Assembly (NCBI GenBank): GCA_944388865.1
Contig: CALXKM010000009.1
Location: 1 to 60,906, forward strand
Reading direction: 5' to 3'
Source: an uncultured Duodenibacillus sp.
Lineage (GTDB): Bacteria; Pseudomonadota; Gammaproteobacteria; Burkholderiales; Burkholderiaceae_F
Length of the DNA: 60,906 bases
The notes below the pieces were generated by a model that made no database searches, was not told the origin of the DNA, and saw only the letters and a program-made list of their open reading frames with translations. Shown here piece by piece: positions 1 through 9,600 of this stretch (position 1 is the first letter of the stretch; every line of letters begins with the position of its first letter). The position numbers and the translations under genes are program-made.

Positions 1-204
1 CTGGAGGCTTGCACCATTTTGAAACAGGGAGGAACTCAAAGCAAGGTCAAGATAGATGTCTTGCTGAAGCCATGAACCAACCGCATCTTGGTAAACCCCT
101 TGCAGTCCTTCAATCGAATTGCGCACAAAGAGACACCCTGACCACGCATCTCCAGATGCGGCTGCTCCAATACCGTAAGCACCAATCCACCCTTTGCTGT
201 TCGG
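1..204 (-). other. Silent tail-fibre C-terminal cassette 0 (minus strand, cut by window edge)
   Basis: Reading the minus strand from 204 down, an open frame without its own start begins Pro-Asn-Ser at the core CCGAAC and runs to the window edge, ending ...FQNGASLQ. That ending matches the ASLQ that precedes the conserved C-terminus of the expressed fibre (668-1177). Directly upstream on the same strand (about 227-210) is a remnant encoding VAIRF-stop, so the cassette sits behind another cassette's tail. No start codon or Shine-Dalgarno serves it. I infer a silent alternative receptor-binding tip that recombination could join to the fibre gene. Its end lies outside the window. Confidence 0.6.
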
Positions 205-227
205 TTAGAAGCGGATGGCAACTAAGG

Positions 228-446
228 CCAAACATTACCGGGGCGTGGTCAAACATGCTTTCGTCACACGCTGAGGCAGTTGCAACCGGAGCATGCTCAT
301 TCGGAACGATCAATTTGAAGTGTTCAAGCACTGCAGACCAGGCTCCTGCGCACTTGTCTTTCAACGCCGCAAACAGCAATTCAATTTACGGCGGAAACAA
401 CCTTCAGGTTCCATCCTGTTTGGCTTTGGTGGCCGTACGCTATTGA
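228..446 (+). other. Silent tail-fibre C-terminal cassette 1 (plus strand)
   Basis: This open frame has no start codon of its own. It begins PNITGAW at the core CCAAAC (a one-base variant of CCGAAC) and ends with SNSIYGG...LVAVRY then TGA. The end is homologous to the C-terminus of the expressed fibre at 668-1177, while the middle (about 45 residues) differs. It lies head-to-head with cassette 0 and head-to-tail with cassette 1's neighbour at 447. It would be expressed only if recombination places it behind the constant fibre N-terminus. Confidence 0.65.
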
Positions 447-671
447 CCGAACATTTCCGGTAACGCAGGATGGTCTGTGGGCACGCAAGGAAACATCGTG
501 AGCGCAAGCGGAGCTTTCACGTTGATCAAGTCTGGCACTCTGCGTGTGCAGACCGCGACAGGCGCTGGCGATCTCGTCATGACGCTCGACGCCTCAAAGA
601 GCAACTCCATCTACTACGGTTCTGCGCTTCAACCAGCGGCTTGCCAATGCTTGGTTGCCATTCGCTTCTAA
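447..671 (+). other. Silent tail-fibre C-terminal cassette 2 (plus strand)
   Basis: The frame starts PNISGNAG at CCGAAC directly after the TGA of the preceding cassette and ends SNSIYYG...CLVAIRF then TAA. Its last 25 codons are clearly homologous to those of the expressed fibre, which lies on the other strand and meets it tail-to-tail at 668-671. A start codon at 477 exists but is inside the cassette and has no convincing ribosome-binding site. Inversion of 447-871 would fuse this cassette in frame to the constant fibre region. Confidence 0.7.
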
Positions 672-871
672 AACCGAATGGCCACTTGGCAGAGACAAGC
701 GGGAACTTGAAGACTGGCACCAGAATAGATCGAGTTGTCATTTGATGCAGAGAAGTTAACGTCGGAAATCACATGACCTTGCTCCGCAATCGTAGCTCGG
801 CTTTTTTCTGCGCCACTGAAGAACGCGCCGTTTCCGCCATTGAAGGCAACAAACGCGCCGGCGATGTTCGG
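447..871. other. Predicted invertible segment of the tail-fibre locus
   Basis: Two copies of the core CCGAAC face each other, at 447-452 (plus) and 871-866 (minus), each starting a C-terminal cassette with Pro-Asn-Ile. The segment between them contains two convergent cassettes of nearly equal size (225 and 204 bp), so inversion would exchange one fibre tip for the other without changing the constant N-terminus. Further core copies are at 204-199 (minus) and, as CCAAAC, at 228-233 (plus), allowing larger rearrangements. The core is short, so the exact crossover site and the recombinase type (serine invertase or tyrosine shufflon recombinase) cannot be decided from the sequence. Confidence 0.55.
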
Positions 872-1177
872 TAACGAGGCATTTAGCAGTTGACCAACCG
901 AAGTTGCGCTGTTTGTGCCCTGCAAAACCCGTCCGTCCGCATTGGGCAGGGTGACATAAGCACCAGTCGAGTCTGTGCCCTTGCTCAGTTGAGTCAGCGG
1001 AGAAAGAACAGCATAGAGACGCGGATGGACGTTTTGGTAGACCTTCTGTCCGTTGACCGCAAGAAAACCTTCGGGAATTTCCGTCCCCATTACGAAGATG
1101 CAGGTTCCTACGGGCGTGGCAAGCTCCAGCAGCTTTTCGATATAGGCCGCGAGCTTCGTCTTGAAAGTGCTAAACAT
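668..1177 (-). CDS. Short tail fibre / tail-collar protein with exchangeable C-terminus
   Basis: A 169-residue protein, starting at MFSTFKTKL with AAGGAGG nine bases upstream. Residues about 22-95 resemble the phage tail-collar fold (PVGTCIFVM, EIPEGFLAVNG, LPNADGRVLQG), which is typical of fibre tips that trimerise and bear a receptor-binding end. From the LPNIAG motif onward the sequence is the variable cassette, ending SNDNSIYSG...CQVAIRF. The start overlaps the end of the upstream gene by 8 bp, so the two are likely translationally coupled. Three alternative C-terminal cassettes lie directly downstream. I infer that this is the currently expressed version of a switchable host-range determinant. 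Confidence 0.75.
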   Translation of the reverse strand: MFSTFKTKLAAYIEKLLELATPVGTCIFVMGTEIPEGFLAVNGQKVYQNVHPRLYAVLSPLTQLSKGTDSTGAYVTLPNADGRVLQGTNSATSVGQLLNASLPNIAGAFVAFNGGNGAFFSGAEKSRATIAEQGHVISDVNFSASNDNSIYSGASLQVPACLCQVAIRF

Positions 1178-1778
1178 TCTGAGCCTCCTTCGCGGCCGCA
1201 ACGGTTGCCGTCAACGATTCGATCTGCGGATCAAGTGCGTTGATCTCATCACGCCATGCCTGACGCTGGGCGAGTACTTCTGCGTACTCTTCTTTTGTTG
1301 CAGCGCCTTCGGCAATCTTGGCCGCGACATAGTCCGTTTGAGAAAGTTTTGACTGTGCAGCCGCGCGAGCCTGCTTTTTCTCTTCAAGCGCAAGTTCTTC
1401 AGCGGTTTTTTCAGGAATTTTGACTGTCGTCCAGCTCAGGTCTTCCTTGCCGCGTTCGATTTTGTATCCGCTGTCGTTCTTCACCAGCGACTGCATCAGC
1501 GCTCTAGCTTCAGCTTCATGCGGCTCCTGTGCATAATGGTCAACCGTCCCCAAGTCCACGCACTCAGCGGCAGTCGTCGGCTTTTTGTGCGCAGTCCAAA
1601 CATTGGAGTTCGTGTCGTACTTGTACCAATAGGCATTCCGGTCTTGCCCGGGTGCAATCATCGTGCAATCATCGGGAACGTTGTAGCGGTTGAGCTGGGG
1701 AATGAATTGCACGAAGCACTCGCCAACGAGCCATCCGTTCTTGTCGAATCGATAAGCAACTTTCATGGGCTGTCCCAT
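1170..1778 (-). CDS. Phage tail-fibre-associated protein (possible fibre assembly chaperone)
   Basis: A 202-residue protein with AGGAGA before the start. The N-terminal half contains aromatic-rich repeats (FDKNGWLVGE, NAYWYKYDTNSNVW) of the kind that report on fibre or carbohydrate-contact proteins. The C-terminal third is helical and charged, with DYVAAKIAEGAATKEEYAEV and WRDEINAL, a pattern common in tail fibre assembly proteins and phage DUF4376-like domains. It sits between the T7-type fibre genes and the switchable fibre tip, overlapping the latter by 8 bp. A chaperone or adaptor role for the fibre tip is inferred from position and the C-terminal pattern. Confidence 0.55.
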   Translation of the reverse strand: MGQPMKVAYRFDKNGWLVGECFVQFIPQLNRYNVPDDCTMIAPGQDRNAYWYKYDTNSNVWTAHKKPTTAAECVDLGTVDHYAQEPHEAEARALMQSLVKNDSGYKIERGKEDLSWTTVKIPEKTAEELALEEKKQARAAAQSKLSQTDYVAAKIAEGAATKEEYAEVLAQRQAWRDEINALDPQIESLTATVAAAKEAQNV

Positions 1779-1787
1779 TTCTTTCTC

Positions 1788-2036
1788 CTATACTGTCGGA
1801 ACCGTGCCGCCGTGATCTTCAATCACGTCTTCAATGGCTTCCAGAATCGCTGTTTGAAAGCTCGTCAAGTCAGCCAAAAGGGCAACCTCGTGCCCCCCGG
1901 CAGTGGCGCCGTCCATGACGTGGACGCGCCAGTCTGATTTGTTAACGATCAGCTGACCGGCTTTGCCGGTGAGCGTCGCAAGAGTTGTCGAAGAGGCGCG
2001 GGCCTGCTGGACCTCGCGCACGTTGTCACTAGGCAT
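1788..2036 (-). CDS. Small fibre-associated protein with Mtd N-terminus-like motif
   Basis: An 82-residue protein. I chose the ATG at 2036 because TATGGAG lies six bases upstream; an in-frame ATG at 2048 has no such site. The central stretch (LATLTGKAGQLIVNKSDWR then VHVMDGATAGGHE) resembles the short beta-rich head-binding motif found at the start of Mtd-like and other fibre tips, typically GEL-hx-D-xx-RLHVHDG. The C-terminus is a short amphipathic helix. It overlaps the end of the long fibre gene by 8 bp. A structural role between the fibre shaft and the tip is plausible, but no full family match can be claimed. Confidence 0.55.
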   Translation of the reverse strand: MPSDNVREVQQARASSTTLATLTGKAGQLIVNKSDWRVHVMDGATAGGHEVALLADLTSFQTAILEAIEDVIEDHGGTVPTV

Positions 2037-4038
2037 CGTAGTCTCCATAATCGATCGTTTGCGCCAAGTCGGAAGCGCTCACCGAATCCTTTGTCGCCAT
2101 TGCGCCAAGATCAGTCACTTGCGAAGCTGTATGGGTATGGCTTGCCGCGGCATAGCTTCCTGCGGCCTGCTTTCCGTCGAGCGCCGCCTGCAGTCCGCTG
2201 ACAGCTGAAATCTCATGCGTGTGGCTGGTGTTGGCTTTCCCGTTGAGGCCGGTCGTCACCTCGGTTTTTGTGGCGTATGTCTGAGCGGCTTCCGCTTTGC
2301 CCAGCGGGTCGCCAATTTCACCGGCAATGCCTTCAGCTTCTTCCTTAGCGGCGACTGCGGCATCGCGTGCCGCTTCTGCTGCCGTCTGCGCGTTTGAAGC
2401 CGAAGTTGCGTAACCACTTGCCTCGGTAGCTTTACTCGTTGCTGTGCCTGCCGCTGTTTCAGCTGCGCTCTGCGCGGACTGTGCTTGAGTCTTTGCGGTT
2501 TCTGCCGCTGTCTGTGCGGCCACCGCGCCGCTTTTAGCCGTCTCAGCGGCAGTCTTCGCACTCTCGGCATCGGTTTTATGCTGCAGTGCTTGCGCAGCGC
2601 TTTGTGCGGCTGCTTGCGCTTGTGCTTGTGCATTCGCAGTTTGCTGGGCGCCAGCCGTGTTGACGGCGCTCACTTGAGATTCACCAGCGTCCTCAACAAG
2701 CCCAGCCTGTTTTACGCCTTCGGCCGTTACGGCTTGGACTTGCGTTTGACCGGCGGCGTTAACTGCATTGACGCTCGTGGTCTGCTGCGCAGAAACGGCT
2801 GCGATAGCAGAATCTTTAGCGTCTTCTACTGCGCCAATCTGAGTAGTACCGGCAGAGTTGACCGCCTGGACAGCTGTGCTTTGTGCACTTTGAACATTGC
2901 TGACAGCAGTTTCACCGGCTTGTGTGACCTGAGTTAAAGTTGATGCAGCCTCATCAGCGCTGCTTTCAGCTTGTTGAGCCCAGTGCTTCGCGGAATAGTC
3001 AATTTCCACGCCGTCTTCTTGGACTTTGCCGTCCATCTTGACGGCCCAGTCTTGGGCCAAGGTCGCCTGAGTCGCGGCGCTCGTGGCGGAACCGGCGGCC
3101 GCGGTGGCAGAACTTGAGGCATTGCCTGCGGCGGTCTGAGCAGAGGCAACAGCCTCATTCATCTCAGCGACCGTGTCGTCCAAGCCGTCGATCTTGTCCT
3201 CGATCGCAAGGATCGAAGACATGTTCGTGGCAACGGTGTTGACCGCAATGATGTTGTCGGCAACCGTCTTGATGTTGCCTCCGGTCGGCACTTCAATCGT
3301 GCCGGAACCCGTGTCGTCGTCATAGTCGCCGTAGTCAAGCGAAACGGGCTGGGTCGTCGTGTCCAAATCGCCAGCCACGATGTTGATGTTCGTCGTGTTG
3401 CCGCCCGTGGCCTTGACGCTCTCAATGTTTTTAGCAACCGTGTTCAGATCGTCGGCGTAGGGCAGAATCTTGTCCGCATTGTCCGAAGCGTCTTTCACTT
3501 CTTCGAGAATTTCAGCCGCTTCTTCCTTAGATTCTTCAGCCGCCTCGGCGCTGGCGGCCGCAGCTGTGGCATATTGCTGTGCCTCTTGCTGAGCAGACAA
3601 CAGCTGCTCAATCATTTCAGCTGGAGTCGTGCTTGATGTTGCAGGCACCGTCAACACGCGCCCGGTGATTTCGACAAGCTGCTGAATCTGAACGACGATG
3701 CGATCGAGTTCTTTCGTGATTCGCTCTGGCGGAAAGCGCGTGTAGTTCGTTAAGTCAAGTGTCTGCGTATAGTCGACCGCCGAGCCGATGACGAGAATCT
3801 GCCCTTGTGTGAGAGCAACTGAAAGCGTGATCGATCCACCGGGCGCGGATTGCTGATCCGCATTCATGCTGACGGTGTAGTCCGTTCCAAAATTCAGGTT
3901 TGACGGATTTGATTCGTTGTCGGAGGCAACAGCAACATAAACGTCTTCCTCGGTGAAAATGAGGAAGCTGAAAGTGAAGGTTTTTTGTCCTGCGCCCGTA
4001 TAGGGTCCGGCGAGGCGCTTGATGTAGTCAACTGCCAT
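2029..4038 (-). CDS. T7-like tail fibre protein
   Basis: A 669-residue protein. The first ~130 residues match the T7 gp17-type fibre N-terminus that docks on the tail tube: AVDYIKRLAGPYTGAGQ, FSFLIFTEEDVYV, a DYTV strand, VDYTQTLDLTNY, and RFPPERITKELDRIVVQIQ. A very long Ala/Gln/Thr-rich region (about residues 150-590), with many AQTAAETAK-type heptads, predicts a trimeric coiled-coil shaft. The end has fibre repeats (GKANTSHTHEISAVSGLQ, LDGKQAAGSYAAASHTH). ATG at 4038 is preferred because it gives the canonical AVDYIK start with GAGGG upstream; in-frame ATG/TTG codons at 4077-4080 would add 13-14 residues. Confidence 0.85.
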   Translation of the reverse strand: MAVDYIKRLAGPYTGAGQKTFTFSFLIFTEEDVYVAVASDNESNPSNLNFGTDYTVSMNADQQSAPGGSITLSVALTQGQILVIGSAVDYTQTLDLTNYTRFPPERITKELDRIVVQIQQLVEITGRVLTVPATSSTTPAEMIEQLLSAQQEAQQYATAAAASAEAAEESKEEAAEILEEVKDASDNADKILPYADDLNTVAKNIESVKATGGNTTNINIVAGDLDTTTQPVSLDYGDYDDDTGSGTIEVPTGGNIKTVADNIIAVNTVATNMSSILAIEDKIDGLDDTVAEMNEAVASAQTAAGNASSSATAAAGSATSAATQATLAQDWAVKMDGKVQEDGVEIDYSAKHWAQQAESSADEAASTLTQVTQAGETAVSNVQSAQSTAVQAVNSAGTTQIGAVEDAKDSAIAAVSAQQTTSVNAVNAAGQTQVQAVTAEGVKQAGLVEDAGESQVSAVNTAGAQQTANAQAQAQAAAQSAAQALQHKTDAESAKTAAETAKSGAVAAQTAAETAKTQAQSAQSAAETAAGTATSKATEASGYATSASNAQTAAEAARDAAVAAKEEAEGIAGEIGDPLGKAEAAQTYATKTEVTTGLNGKANTSHTHEISAVSGLQAALDGKQAAGSYAAASHTHTASQVTDLGAMATKDSVSASDLAQTIDYGDYDA

Positions 4039-4098
4039 TGAGAATGCCCTCGGTTGTCGATAGGCATTCTCGGTCATCAAACACTGCGCACGCGCACA

Positions 4099-6654
4099 TC
4101 AATTCGGAGCATCGGCCATGCGAGGAGAACGCCGAGGCGTCGTGTCGCGCGGTCCCCACCAGTAGCCTTGCCCCCACGACCGCATCATGCGGCTTTCCAT
4201 TCTTTGGTTGTATCCTGGCGAGAGATACTCCTGCAGATCATTCATCACAGCACGATCAATAGCAGTTCCCGTGTACCAGAGATTGACAAATGGCATGTGC
4301 GAGCGAATCAATCTCACGGCACGCGCACCCGGACGTGTTTCGCGGTCGTACAACGCATTGCCAGCCGTGGCAGTTACCAAGTCGATCCCTTCGATTGTTG
4401 TCCCAACAATGGGGCCTGCGAAATTCGTCAGCCCAGACCAAGCACCGTAACGTGCGTCTTCGGACAGGCCGTTTGCGATAAAGTCGCCCAAGAAGCCAAG
4501 ACCACCGCCTTTCGTGAAGGCGTGCAGCCAGAATTCACGAGATTCAGCATCCTGCAAATCCTTGCCGTTGAGCAAGTTCTGCACCTGAAGCGAAATCGCC
4601 CCGAAAACGGTTGTGGCCACCAGCATGCCGGCGGCATAGGCAACCTTGTCAGGAGCATTGCCGTGGCGTGCCAAGAATCTGGCTCGTCGGAAATGTCGTT
4701 CCATCATGGCGAGTGGAAAACTCTTGAAAAGAAAAAATGATCGAGCAAGTTCTCCTTTCATGGTGCCGCGTTGAGCTCCTCGAGTCGTTTCCGCGCGCGT
4801 CACAAGGTCTGGGCCAAGCGAAGCCATTTCAGCTTCCTGAACAATCAACCCCAGAAACTTAGAGGGAGCTTCACGGATAGCGCGAACCTGTGCCCCTCCC
4901 AAACCTTGCGTCGGGATTGCTCTCAGATTGTTGATCGTTAAAAACTCAACACCCTTGTATGTTTCTGTTTGAGCGGTCTGAAACACCGTCCAATCCGTTT
5001 CAGCAATGCCAGCATCCTGCATACGAGCACGATCGTAATCGTCCAGCTCATCCCAATTCTTCTTCACGAGTTTGGCCATAGAGGCCATCATGTTGAGCGA
5101 GAAGGCCCGACGCGTCCCATCTGTGAAGGCGTTGAGCAAAGACGCGCGCATCGAGGCATTGGCAAGCTTTGCCGTCCAGCCCTGTCCGATGTTGTCAACG
5201 GACCAACGGTTGAAGTCAGACGTCAGGTTTTCAGCGATGATGCCGGCACGAGCCGCGTACTCTTTCCAGTCGCTTCCGTAGGCCGCAATGAAAAACTTGG
5301 CGCCCTGAAGCAGCGGCAGCCGATTGAATTTCGTGGCCACAAAGTAGGACGGAATGTCAGAGAAGGACGTAATGAACGCCTTGCCAAGCTTGCCCGCCAT
5401 TTCAAGGTTGCGCCATCCCTGCATAAAGCCGGCAACACCTTCGCGGTTCAAAGCTGCCCGGTTCGCAATGCCAGTGAGCACATTCCACATATCGTCAATG
5501 CTCGCATCCGTCAGACCCTGCCAGTCGGAATACTTCGTCAGCAGTTCCCACTTCGACTCGGACGCTTGAGCGTTTTCCGCGACTCGATCTGCCACGTACT
5601 TGAGCATCTGATAGGTCGCTTTCGGCTTCGGCCCCATCTTTTCCAGTATGGCGATGTCGTTAGCCATTTTGGCCACATGCCCCGTCAAGGCGCCCGTAAG
5701 GCTCCCATTGCCGAACTGCGCCTCGTACTTCAGATAACTGTCGGCGTCGGCAAAGTGAATGGTTCGGTGGTGGTACTTTTTGAATCGGTTCGAGACAAGT
5801 TTCGGCTGATTCGATTGAATCTCAAACAGATCAGCATCCGGGCTTCCGGTCGTAATGATGTCATCATATGCGCCGGACAAAAGCTCACGCAGATCAGCGT
5901 CGCTCATGCGCTCTCCGGCATCATCAACGTAGCGGCTGCGATCCAGAAGCGGCAAAATGAAATTGGTCCAGGCTTCCTTACTGTCGCCGTTCTTGTTACC
6001 CGTCAGAATCTTGGCCGCCTTGCGCACCTTCCAAGAATCGTGAGACTGAGGAATATATCCATAGTCAAGCTTGCCAATGTCGGCACCGGCGGCGACCGCT
6101 CGCTGACGCATATTTTCGGCCGTAGCCGAGAAAGCCTCCCATGCCTTTGCCGCGCGCTCGTTGCCCGTCGCTTGTCCGAACGCCTCATAAACAAAATCGC
6201 GCGCGTCTTCTTTGTTCTCCACAAAGCCGAGCCATGAGGATCGAATGCCGTTGATCGTATCGAGCATTGATGACAAATATTCATTTGTCACGCCCTTGGC
6301 GTAGCCGTAGGTTTCCTGCAGGAGTTTGGCCACAGCAGAGTAGGCGTGCAAATCCTCTTCAACCTCCAGCCTCTCCATTTTGTGCAGTAGCCGATCCTGC
6401 GCCAAAGCCTGCTTTCGAAGGTTGATTGCGCGGCGCTGTGCCCGTTCTTCGATCTGCTTTGCAAGATGATCTGCGGCAGCAGAGACACGGTCATCGATTG
6501 TCATCTTCGCCCATGCATCCGGATCCGTTCGGCTCAAGGTGGCCATCGTCGAGCGCACAGCCTGCAAAATCTCACGCCCCTCCGAAGGCGTCACACGTCG
6601 GCCGAGAATTTGGCCAACTTGATCAAGACATTCCTGTCGCATTTCCTTTGCCAT
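4099..6654 (-). CDS. Internal virion protein (large, helical)
   Basis: An 851-residue protein with GGAG ten bases before the ATG. It is mostly helical and contains patches typical of podovirus internal virion or DNA-ejection proteins, such as RSFFLFKSFPLAMMERHFR near the C-terminus, a long charged N-terminal region and a Trp/Tyr-rich tail (WGQGYWWGPRD). It follows the 1915-residue polyvalent protein by two bases and precedes the fibre genes, the position of gp15/gp16-like proteins in T7-type phages. No lytic transglycosylase motif is visible. The assignment rests on position, size and composition rather than on a catalytic signature. Confidence 0.65.
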   Translation of the reverse strand: MAKEMRQECLDQVGQILGRRVTPSEGREILQAVRSTMATLSRTDPDAWAKMTIDDRVSAAADHLAKQIEERAQRRAINLRKQALAQDRLLHKMERLEVEEDLHAYSAVAKLLQETYGYAKGVTNEYLSSMLDTINGIRSSWLGFVENKEDARDFVYEAFGQATGNERAAKAWEAFSATAENMRQRAVAAGADIGKLDYGYIPQSHDSWKVRKAAKILTGNKNGDSKEAWTNFILPLLDRSRYVDDAGERMSDADLRELLSGAYDDIITTGSPDADLFEIQSNQPKLVSNRFKKYHHRTIHFADADSYLKYEAQFGNGSLTGALTGHVAKMANDIAILEKMGPKPKATYQMLKYVADRVAENAQASESKWELLTKYSDWQGLTDASIDDMWNVLTGIANRAALNREGVAGFMQGWRNLEMAGKLGKAFITSFSDIPSYFVATKFNRLPLLQGAKFFIAAYGSDWKEYAARAGIIAENLTSDFNRWSVDNIGQGWTAKLANASMRASLLNAFTDGTRRAFSLNMMASMAKLVKKNWDELDDYDRARMQDAGIAETDWTVFQTAQTETYKGVEFLTINNLRAIPTQGLGGAQVRAIREAPSKFLGLIVQEAEMASLGPDLVTRAETTRGAQRGTMKGELARSFFLFKSFPLAMMERHFRRARFLARHGNAPDKVAYAAGMLVATTVFGAISLQVQNLLNGKDLQDAESREFWLHAFTKGGGLGFLGDFIANGLSEDARYGAWSGLTNFAGPIVGTTIEGIDLVTATAGNALYDRETRPGARAVRLIRSHMPFVNLWYTGTAIDRAVMNDLQEYLSPGYNQRMESRMMRSWGQGYWWGPRDTTPRRSPRMADAPN

Positions 6655-6655
6655 T

Positions 6656-9600
6656 TCACTGTGCTCCGTCGTTTCTCATGATGCAAATGGCCGCCTGGGC
6701 AATTCCGGAAGCCTCCGTCTTTCCTTCGTTCTCAATGCGCTGCATTTCCGATTCAACCTCATCAAATCGCAATTCAACCGTTTTGCCATCTTCATCCTCG
6801 AACAAGAACGTCTGCTCAGGTTGCTGAGAGGCAAGCTCTTGCATCCGGATAGCGTCTGGGTCGTTTGCTACACCTTCGCGCACGGTTGCCTGCACCTGCT
6901 GTGGATTCGTTTCTACTTGTGCAGGAACGTCAACCTGATCCGAAGTACTGGCGGCAAGTTCATTGAGCTGCGACTGCAGGTTCTGCATCGAGGTTCGAAT
7001 TGCCTCGACGTCGAGTTCCGGAAGCAATTCCTGACCTGCGGCAGCTCGCTGTTCGTTCTCGATGCGACGCATCTGTCCGAGCACGTCTGCAACGTCCGTC
7101 CGGACAACGTTTTCGTTTCCGAACAAGCCGCCGTCAGCCGCACGCATTGCGTTCACCGTCCAATCTGCCAACGGATCAAGGACTCTTCCAATAGCCGCAG
7201 CTGAGTTCGCATTGCGAGCTAAGAGTTCAATAAATGGCGTTGTCGCCGGATCGTCCAGGAACGAGAGCTGGCTTGCCAAGTCTTGCAAGGAGCGACCTTC
7301 TTCACGCGCCATACGAACGGCGTTTGCCGCCTCAACAATTCCTCGGGCGAGATCGATGCCGGCATTGCGCATTTCAATGATTCGGGGAGCGAAAGCCGCC
7401 ATAGCCGTCAGAATGCGCTTGATGTTGGCATCAGTGGTCGAAGAGAACAATTCCGTCAGCACCTCGTTCTGATACGCCTCATGGAAAACAGCCGTCTGGA
7501 TGCGGCGGATTGCCTCGGGAGTCGGATTGCCATTGCTGTTGATGAGTCGTCCAAGAGCATTCGGCTCGCCAATGTCAATAAGGAACTGACGCACTGTTTC
7601 GGCCGTTGGCATACCTTCCTCATCGAATCGATACAGCGAGGCATTTTCACGAATGCGCGGCGCATCTTCGGCAGCAATCTCAACATTGCTGCGAGCCATC
7701 ACCTGATCGGAATTTGAGCGGCTTACAAAGCCTGACGACACTTTTTCCTGCGGCATATATCGCACGAGCACCGGGTGCTTCATGGATGCGATCACAGCAG
7801 GCTCGACGCCGTGCTGCGCATCTGCCATGAGCGCTTCACGATACTGCTGAGCCGTTCCACGGCGATACGCTTCGGTGAGCCCCGTGAGGCGCCCATTGCC
7901 GGCCACGACATTCATCAGAGATGAGTCGCCATAGTCAGGGTTCTGACTGCCATCGAATCGATTCGACTTCTGCACCGCATCAGCCTCGACAACGGCGTAC
8001 TGCACCGGCACCTGCTCGCCAGAGTCAATCACATAGTCGCGCACGCCAAGATATGCGTCATCTGGGAGCGTACCGTAGGAGACAATCGGGGCCCCGCTTG
8101 CCGTATTGCGCGAGAAACTGAGCAACCCGTACTGAGGATCAGATGCGATACTGTTCATCTGCCCAACCGACACCACATTGCTGCGGTCACGGTTCTGCAG
8201 CACCACGGCCGTGCGGCCGTCCCCTGCCATCACTTCGCGCGCGAACTTCTTCTGCTCGGCCCCAAGCACTTGCTCATTGAGCGAGGCGCCGCGCATTTGC
8301 TGACTCACGTCAACGGGCGCCCCAGAATTCAAATCGCTGGCCGCTTTGCGTTGCGCCGCTACAGCCTTGCTGTAGTCGTCTTCAGAATCGGTCGCCAGAA
8401 TGCGGTTGCGCTTCTCGCGATTGATCTCTTCGGCCTGCACCGCACGAGCGGCAGCAACCTGCGTTTTATCCGGACGCACAGTCTTGGAGCCGAACTCGTC
8501 CGTGTACATACGATCAAGCACTTTGCGCACTTCGGCCGACAAGGGCGGCAGTTCCTCACCAAACTCAGCCTGATAACGGCCTCCAAGCGCGTCGTTGAAG
8601 TGCTCGTACACGTCTTTGAGCCATTCGCCAAAGCGCTTGAAGAAGCTCACCAAAGAAGGCGACGGAGACTTTCCTTCGGACAAATACTGCTCAACCCACG
8701 AAGCAAAGCGCTCGTGGTACTTTCGCTGTCCATTGATGCCCAAAGCATTCCAATCGTCAATCGAATTAATGCCGAAAGCCTTCAGCAGAACATCGACGTC
8801 CTGCTTCACGTTTTCTGCTGCTTCCTCAAACTGCGAGGCCTGCATCAAATTGTGCAGGTACCAATGCCCGATTTCATGCGAGAAGGTCGAAACGTTCGCA
8901 TTCGGCGTCAGCGTGATGCGGTTTTCGGTCGGGGAATAGGAGCCCAACGATTCGCCGCCGCTGCGCTGGTAGAAATCGAGGACTTCAATAGCCTGGTCAT
9001 CAAAGACAACGTAGCATCGTCCGTCAGTTCCGCCCACATAAGTGATGCCCTCGATCCCTCGGTCTTTCAGCCACAAAGACGCCTGTTTAGGACCACCCAT
9101 GGCTTTTGAGATAGCCTGATAAACATCGCGTCCAGTAGGACTGTCCGGAACATAGATCATCTGATCTGTATCTAAATGCTCCATATTCCATTCGCGAATC
9201 ATTTCGCGAATCTTCGCCTTCAATTCAAAATTGCTGCCGGCTCCCCAGAGCTTTTGTTCGTCAAGCATTTTGTCGGGGTCAGGTATGTCAACTTTGAACA
9301 CTCTTCCCGTATTACCAACTCGAGAGGAAAAAGAATAGCGATCCAAATTACCCTCAATCCTGTCGAGCTCTGTCAGTTCATCCTTTGCCACCTGTTTGTC
9401 AGAATCTGAGAACAAGTTGCTCTCTTGGATAAGGAGTTTTTGATTTCTGAGTTTCGAAATAACTTGCTTTACCTGGTCATCCGTATAAAGGCTGGTACTT
9501 TTACCATCAGACGCCAATTCCTGAGCAATTCTGTATTCGATCCGCTCACTGACGTTCGGGGACAAAATGCGAGCTGCCTTGAGAGGGGTTCCATTTAAAA

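Noticed and set aside
1-1177. Diversity-generating retroelement at the tail-fibre locus
   Set aside because: The variable parts differ wholesale in sequence and occur as separate cassettes in both orientations, not as adenine-specific changes between a template and a variable repeat; no reverse transcriptase is in the window.
4969-6237. 422-codon plus-strand frame opposite the internal virion gene
   Set aside because: Antisense to a well-supported gene with matching ribosome-binding site and overlaps; composition is that of a reverse-complement shadow.
8270-9109. 279-codon plus-strand frame inside the polyvalent protein gene
   Set aside because: No ribosome-binding site and fully antisense to a protein with recognisable domains.
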